DNA from: Pseudomonas sp. Leaf48
GTDB taxonomy: Bacteria; Pseudomonadota; Gammaproteobacteria; Pseudomonadales; Pseudomonadaceae
Reading direction: 5' to 3'
Length of the DNA stretch: 64,000 nt
Assembly (NCBI RefSeq): GCF_001421885.1
Contig: NZ_LMLH01000013.1
Span: 37,649 to 101,648, forward strand
Both the position numbers and the translations under genes were made by a program. The notes below the pieces were generated by a model. That model ran no database searches. It was given only the letters and a program-made list of their open reading frames with translations, and was not told where the DNA came from. Below are positions 59,201 through 64,000 of the stretch, piece by piece (the stretch's first letter is position 1; each line of letters begins with the position of its first letter).

Positions 59201-60256
59201 TCAAACAGCCGCGTTGTAGAACTGCTCGCTGTTCTTGTGCTCCACCAGCGCCTGTTCGATCGCTGCCTGATGCACTTCGTCGGCATGCTCTTCGCGGGCT
59301 TCCGGCAGGATTCCCAGGCGCGAGAACAGTTGCATGTCCTTGTCGGCCTGCGGGTTGGCGGTGGTCAGCAGTTTTTCCCCGTAGAAAATCGAGTTGGCGC
59401 CGGCGAAGAACGCCAGGGCCTGCATCTGCTCATTCATGGCTTCGCGGCCGGCGGACAGACGCACGTGGGATTTTGGCATCAGGATCCGGGCAACGGCGAG
59501 CATGCGGATGAAATCGAACGGATCGACATCGTCGGCATTTTCCAGCGGCGTGCCGGCGACTTTCACCAGCATGTTGATCGGTACCGACTCCGGGTGCTCC
59601 GGCAGGTTGGCCAACTGGATCAGCAGATTGGCGCGGTCGTCGAGAGACTCGCCCATGCCGAGGATACCGCCGGAGCAGATCTTCATCCCCGAATCACGCA
59701 CATAGGCCAGGGTTTGCAGGCGCTCGCTGTAGGTGCGGGTAGTGATGATGCTGCCGTAGAACTCCGGCGAGGTATCGAGGTTGTGGTTGTAGTAGTCAAG
59801 GCCGGCCTGTGCCAGGGCTTCGGTCTGCTCCTGATCGAGGCGACCGAGGGTCATGCAGGTTTCCAGACCAAGGGCTTTTACGCCCTCGACCATCTTCAAC
59901 ACGTACGGCATGTCTTTGGCCGAAGGGTGTTTCCACGCTGCGCCCATGCAGAAACGGGTGGAACCGATGGCCTTGGCGCGCGCAGCCTCTTCGAGGACCT
60001 TCTGCACTTCCATCAGCTTCTCTTTTTCCAGACCGGTGTTGTAGTGACCGGACTGCGGACAATATTTGCAATCTTCCGGGCAGGCGCCGGTCTTGATCGA
60101 CAGAAGGGTCGACACCTGGACGCGGTTGGCGTCGAAATGTGCGCGGTGCACCGTCTGCGCCTGGAACAACAGGTCATTGAACGGTTGAACGAAGAGTGCT
60201 TTGACTTCGGCCAAAGACCAGTCATGACGCAGGGTTGCAGTGGTGCTGGCGCTCAT
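59201..60256 (-). CDS. bioB: Biotin synthase BioB (radical SAM)
   Basis: BioB inserts sulfur into dethiobiotin using a [4Fe-4S] and a sacrificial [2Fe-2S] cluster. The 351-residue protein has CPEDCKYC (Cys59, Cys63, Cys66), [15 protein letters not shown], and [16 protein letters not shown] near the end. The ATG at 60256 has AAAGGAAA upstream; a longer frame extends into the promoter and is not credible. First gene of the bioBFHCD operon. Confidence 0.95.
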   Translation of the reverse strand: MSASTTATLRHDWSLAEVKALFVQPFNDLLFQAQTVHRAHFDANRVQVSTLLSIKTGACPEDCKYCPQSGHYNTGLEKEKLMEVQKVLEEAARAKAIGSTRFCMGAAWKHPSAKDMPYVLKMVEGVKALGLETCMTLGRLDQEQTEALAQAGLDYYNHNLDTSPEFYGSIITTRTYSERLQTLAYVRDSGMKICSGGILGMGESLDDRANLLIQLANLPEHPESVPINMLVKVAGTPLENADDVDPFDFIRMLAVARILMPKSHVRLSAGREAMNEQMQALAFFAGANSIFYGEKLLTTANPQADKDMQLFSRLGILPEAREEHADEVHQAAIEQALVEHKNSEQFYNAAV

Positions 60257-60332
60257 GGGTGTTTCCTTTGAATTATGCTTGGCAGGCGACTGGGTCATGG
60301 AGACCCGCAGTTGCTTCACAAATGTTTCGGCA

Positions 60333-60386
60333 TATTTAAGGAAGAGTGATGCGCTGTCAACCACGATACGATGGACCGGTTTACAT
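60333..60386 (-). promoter_or_regulatory. bioB promoter with BirA-type operator
   Basis: CTGTCAACC (60354-60362), 15 bases, then GGTTTACAT (60378-60386) match the BirA dyad TTGTAAACC-N15-GGTTTACAA. On the minus strand the left half contains TTGACA (-35, 60355-60360), and TAAATA (60333-60338) lies 16 bases on as -10. Biotin-bound BirA here would block bioB. The operator also covers the first codons of comF. Confidence 0.8.
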
Positions 60387-61089
60387 CTGGTTAAAAAACA
60401 AACAATCCTGTTTACTCTGCGATGAGCCCGCCGACGACATCATCCCTATCTGCACGGCCTGCGAAACAGAATTGCCTTGGCTCGGCGATCAGTGCCAGAC
60501 CTGTGCCCTGCCCCTGCCTGGCGCAGGCTTGTACTGCGGTCAATGCCTGAAGCATCCGCCAGCTTTCGAACGAGTTATTGCACCCTGGACCTACAACTTT
60601 CCGATCGACAGCCTGATCACTCGTTTCAAGCACAGTGCGAAATGGCCCTTCGGCCGTCTGCTCGCCGAACTGCTCGCGCAATCGGTGCAGCATAACTTCG
60701 ATAATGGCCTGGACCGCCCCGACGCATTGGTGCCCGTGCCTCTGGCCAAGCGGCGCCTGCGCCAACGGGGTTTCAACCAGGCTGCGATGCTGGCTCGGTG
60801 GCTCGGCGCCGGTCTCGACCTTGCTTGTGACGAACAGCTGCTCTTGCGAACACAGGACACCGACGCACAACAGGAACTGAATGCCGATGCCCGGCATAAA
60901 AACCTGCGCAACGCTTTCGCCCTGGCAGCCAACGCCACCGTCAAAGGCAAACACCTGGCCCTGGTCGACGACGTGCTGACTACCGGCGCCACGACACAAG
61001 CGCTGGCTCGTCTGTTGGTGGATGCTGGCGCGGCGCGGGTCGATGTCTATTGCCTGGCTCGTACCCCCAAGCCTGGCGAGTCGCCCTGA
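60349..61089 (+). CDS. comF: ComF family phosphoribosyltransferase-like protein
   Basis: ComF-type proteins are needed for natural transformation in some bacteria; elsewhere their role is unclear. The 246-residue product has a zinc-ribbon N-terminus ([34 protein letters not shown]) and a phosphoribosyltransferase-like C-terminus with [17 protein letters not shown] near residue 205. The ATG at 60349 follows AAGGAAG; a GTG precedes it. The start region overlaps the BirA operator, so BirA may also touch comF expression. It is divergent from bioB. Confidence 0.9.
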   Translation: MRCQPRYDGPVYIWLKNKQSCLLCDEPADDIIPICTACETELPWLGDQCQTCALPLPGAGLYCGQCLKHPPAFERVIAPWTYNFPIDSLITRFKHSAKWPFGRLLAELLAQSVQHNFDNGLDRPDALVPVPLAKRRLRQRGFNQAAMLARWLGAGLDLACDEQLLLRTQDTDAQQELNADARHKNLRNAFALAANATVKGKHLALVDDVLTTGATTQALARLLVDAGAARVDVYCLARTPKPGESP

Positions 61090-61150
61090 CTTGACTCCCG
61101 CGCCCTGAGCCGCCAACGTCCCCCCATCGCCACAGCCAAAGCGTTTTGCC

Positions 61151-61915
61151 ATGTCCTTGCCTACCTTGTTGTCCCAGCACATTGTCCGCCGCCCGCAGCG
61201 CATTGCCCTGCTGCAGCACATTGCCGAACAGGGCTCGATCACCCGCGCCGCAAAAAGCGCCGGCCTGAGTTACAAGGCAGCCTGGGATGCCATTGATGAG
61301 CTGAACAACCTGGCGCAGAAACCATTGGTGGAACGGGTGGTCGGCGGCAAGGGCGGTGGCGGGGCGAAGCTGTCCAGCGAGGGTGAGCGCGTGTTGCGCT
61401 TGTATCAGAAACTGCAAGCGCTGCAGGCCCAGGTACTGGAAGCGGCTGAAGACGCGAGCGACCTCGATCTGCTGGGACGCTTGATGCTGCGAACCAGTGC
61501 GCGCAATCAGTTACATGGCAAGGTCGTGGCGATCGATTCCCATGGGCGTAACGATCTGATTCGCCTGCAAATCGCCGAGGGCTTGATCATCAATGCCCAG
61601 ATCACTCACGACAGTACCGAACGCCTGGAATTGCAGATCGGTACCGAAGTCGTGGCCTTGATCAAGGCCGGCTGGCTCGACGTACTGGCGCTCGACACCC
61701 GCGAAACCTGCGCAAGCAACTGCTTGAGAGGAATCATCGAGAAAATACTCGATGCCGAAGATGGCCCCAGCGAAGTGCGCATCACCCTGCCCGGTGGCCT
61801 GACACTCTGTGCCCTGGCTGAGCCAGAACATCTTGAAGCTCAGGGGCTTGGCATGGGCAAACCGGTGCGTGTGGAGTTTTCACCCTCCATGGTTTTGCTG
61901 GGCACGCCGCTGTAA
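61151..61915 (+). CDS. modE: ModE-like molybdate-responsive regulator (TOBE domains)
   Basis: A 254-residue protein with a LysR-like winged helix (TRAAKSAGLSYKAAWDAIDE near residue 35), the GGKGGGGAKLSSEGERVL linker, and two C-terminal Mop/TOBE domains (SARNQLHGKVVAID, then ETCASNCLRGIIEKI). This is the layout of ModE, which binds molybdate and represses molybdate uptake genes. No modABC genes are in the window, so the target is open. Confidence 0.85.
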   Translation: MSLPTLLSQHIVRRPQRIALLQHIAEQGSITRAAKSAGLSYKAAWDAIDELNNLAQKPLVERVVGGKGGGGAKLSSEGERVLRLYQKLQALQAQVLEAAEDASDLDLLGRLMLRTSARNQLHGKVVAIDSHGRNDLIRLQIAEGLIINAQITHDSTERLELQIGTEVVALIKAGWLDVLALDTRETCASNCLRGIIEKILDAEDGPSEVRITLPGGLTLCALAEPEHLEAQGLGMGKPVRVEFSPSMVLLGTPL

Positions 61916-61982
61916 ACACTACTGCAACAAAAGTTTCATCCTCGATCATTAAGGTGACTGCTCTGACCGCAGGGAGCCTGAA

Positions 61983-63884
61983 ATGAGCCTATTAGAAGAA
62001 AACCAAGCCACCGACCTCGAAAACATGGTCGGTCTCAGCCGTCGCGGCTTCATCAGCGCGGGAGCCCTTTGCGGTGCCGCGATGTTCCTCGGTGGCAACC
62101 TGCTGAGCCGCAGCGTACTGGCCGCCAGTGTCAGCGCCGGCAACAGCCAGTTGTTGGGATTTGAAAGTATTGCCGCCGCCACCAGCGACACCATCACCCT
62201 GCCGCCGGGTTACAAGTCTTCGGTATTGATCAGTTGGGGCCAGCCGCTGCACAAGGACGGTCCGGCCTTCGACCCGAGCGGCAACGGCAGCGCCGAACAC
62301 CAGGAACTGCAGTTCGGTGACAACAACGACGGCATGAGCCTTTTCGAGTTTCCCGGTGAAAACGACCGGGCGCTGATGGCCATCAACAACGAATACACCA
62401 ACTACCGCTACCTCTACCCCCACGGCGGCATGCCGCAATCGGCCGAAGAAGTGCGCAAAGCGCTGGCCTGTGAAGGTGTGTCGGTGATCGAGGTGCAGCG
62501 CAAGGACGGCCAATGGCACTTCGTCCAGGGCTCACGCTACAACCGCCGGATTCATGGCAATGCGCCGATCAGCCTGAGCGGTCCTGCTGCCGGTCATGAG
62601 CTGCTGAAAACCAGCGCCGACCCACAGGGCAAGAACGTTCTCGGCACCTTCCAGAACTGCGCCAACGGCAAGACACCGTGGGGCACATACCTGACCTGCG
62701 AGGAGAACTTCACCGACTGCTTCGGCAGCAGCAATGCCGAGCAGAAATTCGACGCCGCGCAGAAACGCTACGCAGTGGTGGTCACCAGCAAAGAGATCAA
62801 CTGGCACCAGCACGACGAACGATTCGACATGGCGAAGAATCCCAACGAACTGAACCGTCATGGCTGGGTGGTGGAAATCGACCCGTTCGATCCGCAATCG
62901 ACCCCGGTCAAGCGCACGGCCCTGGGCCGTTTCAAACATGAAAACGCCGCCCTGGCCGAGACCGGCGACGGTCATGCCGTGGTGTACATGGGCGACGATG
63001 AGCGCGGCGAGTTCATCTACAAGTTCGTCAGCCGCGACAAGATCGACCACAAGAACCCCAAGGCCAACCGCGACCTGCTGGACCACGGCACCCTGTACGT
63101 GGCGCGCTTCGACGCTGGCGACGGCAATGCCGACCACCCGAAAGGTCAGGGTGAATGGATCGAGCTGACCCACGGCAAAAACGGTATCGACGCCAGCAGC
63201 GGCTTTGCCGACCAGGCCCAAGTGCTGATTCACGCGCGGCTCGCGGCCAGCGTAGTCAAGGCCACGCGCATGGACCGTCCGGAATGGATCGTGGTCAGCC
63301 CCAAGGATGGCCAGGTCTACTGCACGCTGACCAACAACGCGAAACGCGGGGAAGACGGCCAGCCGGTGGGCGGACCTAATCCGCGGGAGAAAAACGTCTA
63401 CGGGCAGATTCTGCGCTGGCGCACCGAGCGTGACGATCACGGCTCAAAAACCTTTGCCTGGGACCTGTTCGTCGTCGCCGGTAACCCGGGGGTTCACGCC
63501 GGCACCGCAAAAGGCGGATCGTCGAACATCACGCCACAGAACATGTTCAACAGCCCGGACGGACTGGGCTTCGACAAGGCCGGGCGGTTGTGGATCCTGA
63601 CTGATGGCGATTCGAGCAATGCCGGGGACTTTGCCGGCATGGGCAATAACCAGATGCTCTGTGCCGACCCGGTGACCGGCGAGATTCGTCGCTTCATGGT
63701 CGGGCCCGTGGGGTGTGAAGTGACCGGGATCAGCTTTTCTGCGGACCAGAAAACCTTGTTTGTCGGGATTCAGCATCCCGGGGAAAACGGTGGTTCAACC
63801 TTCCCTGAGCACTTGCCGAATGGCAAGCCGCGCTCTTCGGTGATTGCAATTACTCGCGAAGATGGCGGGATCGTCGGCGCCTGA
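61983..63884 (+). CDS. phoX: PhoX family phosphatase (DUF839), Tat-exported
   Basis: A 633-residue protein of the PhoX/DUF839 family, calcium- and iron-dependent alkaline phosphatases. A Tat signal is clear: SRRGFISAGA at residues 19-28 followed by a hydrophobic stretch and a likely cleavage after VLAA near 47. The mature part has GDDERGEFIYKFVS and the C-terminal TFPEHLPNGKPRSSVI typical of the family. Start ATG has GGAG close upstream. It would release phosphate outside the cytoplasm under starvation; Pho regulation is plausible but no clear Pho box was seen. Confidence 0.88.
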   Translation: MSLLEENQATDLENMVGLSRRGFISAGALCGAAMFLGGNLLSRSVLAASVSAGNSQLLGFESIAAATSDTITLPPGYKSSVLISWGQPLHKDGPAFDPSGNGSAEHQELQFGDNNDGMSLFEFPGENDRALMAINNEYTNYRYLYPHGGMPQSAEEVRKALACEGVSVIEVQRKDGQWHFVQGSRYNRRIHGNAPISLSGPAAGHELLKTSADPQGKNVLGTFQNCANGKTPWGTYLTCEENFTDCFGSSNAEQKFDAAQKRYAVVVTSKEINWHQHDERFDMAKNPNELNRHGWVVEIDPFDPQSTPVKRTALGRFKHENAALAETGDGHAVVYMGDDERGEFIYKFVSRDKIDHKNPKANRDLLDHGTLYVARFDAGDGNADHPKGQGEWIELTHGKNGIDASSGFADQAQVLIHARLAASVVKATRMDRPEWIVVSPKDGQVYCTLTNNAKRGEDGQPVGGPNPREKNVYGQILRWRTERDDHGSKTFAWDLFVVAGNPGVHAGTAKGGSSNITPQNMFNSPDGLGFDKAGRLWILTDGDSSNAGDFAGMGNNQMLCADPVTGEIRRFMVGPVGCEVTGISFSADQKTLFVGIQHPGENGGSTFPEHLPNGKPRSSVIAITREDGGIVGA

Positions 63885-63892
63885 TCGGCCCT

Positions 63893-63914
63893 CATCGCGA
63901 GCAGGCTCGCTTGT
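63893..63914. repeat. Single REP-like half site near the window end
   Basis: CATCGCGAGCAGGCTCGCTTGT resembles a diverged REP arm; a partner is not visible before the window ends. Confidence 0.4.
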
Positions 63915-64000
63915 ATGGTAGGACTTGAAGGGAGGAGGAGGGACAAGGCTCGATTCTGACTGTTGACGCAGTACAGACCGTGGGAGATTTCGCCCCTCCT

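Noticed and set aside
61916..61982. Pho box upstream of phoX
   Set aside because: TTTCAT and ATCATT segments are too far from the direct-repeat consensus.

Overview
The window looks like chromosome of a fluorescent Pseudomonas (P. fluorescens/P. putida type). The grounds are high-GC coding sequence, the gene order surA-pdxA-rsmA-apaGH / prkA-yeaH-spoVR-like / cca-folKB-plsY-tsaD-rpsU-dnaG-rpoD / dav / pqq / bio, and repeated REP palindromes of the GTGGGAGCGGGCTTGCTCGCGA type. Species-level placement is not possible by eye.

Layout. 1-4.9 kb: surA-pdxA-rsmA, then apaG-apaH-glpE (outer-membrane protein folding, vitamin B6, 16S rRNA methylation, dinucleotide hydrolysis). 5.2-10.1 kb: the conserved stress trio prkA, yeaH-like and spoVR/ycgB-like. 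10.1-18.8 kb: tRNA maturation (cca), folate (folK, folB on the minus strand), phospholipid synthesis (plsY), t6A synthesis (tsaD, divergent), and the macromolecular-synthesis operon rpsU-dnaG-rpoD. 18.9-22.7 kb: a large membrane sensor with SBP, four PAS, GGDEF and EAL domains, whose stop codon lies inside the -10 box of tRNA-Ile(CAU).

22.7-32.4 kb: a roughly 9.7 kb integrative element in the 3' half of that tRNA gene. It is bounded by a perfect 46-bp direct repeat (attL 22703-22748, attR 32379-32424). It carries a P4-type integrase at the right end, an AlpA-like regulator, a RepB-like primase with a C-terminal zinc motif, a DUF5906-like primase-helicase partner, an AT-rich restriction-modification pair in the opposite orientation, and a leftward string of five small unknown genes, two of them under 60 codons. 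Identical 26-bp tandem repeats lie just inside both ends. No capsid, portal, tail or conjugation genes are visible. The element resembles a phage satellite or phage-inducible island with a defence cargo, and it is the most unusual part of the window.

32.4-36.8 kb: the original tRNA terminator, an M41-like HEMGH protein, an Lrp/AsnC regulator, and davB-davA (lysine to 5-aminovalerate). 36.8-44.6 kb: pqqF, pqqA, pqqB, pqqC, pqqD, pqqE and an S9 peptidase, with tight overlaps. 44.7-47.4 kb: a Pmp3-family peptide, a class III aminotransferase and a divergent LysR regulator. 47.6-55 kb: three paralogous acyl-CoA dehydrogenases and a diguanylate cyclase; the third dehydrogenase has a sigma70 promoter overlapped by PsrA-like boxes. 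55.2-60.3 kb: a small flagellar-rod-like protein, then the biotin operon bioB-F-H-C-D. A BirA-type operator overlaps the bioB -35 and the start of divergent comF. 60.3-64 kb: comF, a ModE-like regulator and a Tat-exported PhoX phosphatase.

Several starts were moved on the basis of Shine-Dalgarno spacing and family N-termini (glpE, yeaH-like, folB, dnaG, integrase, pqqC, pqqE, bioBFHC and others). No database search was possible; family names rest on recognised motifs and gene order.
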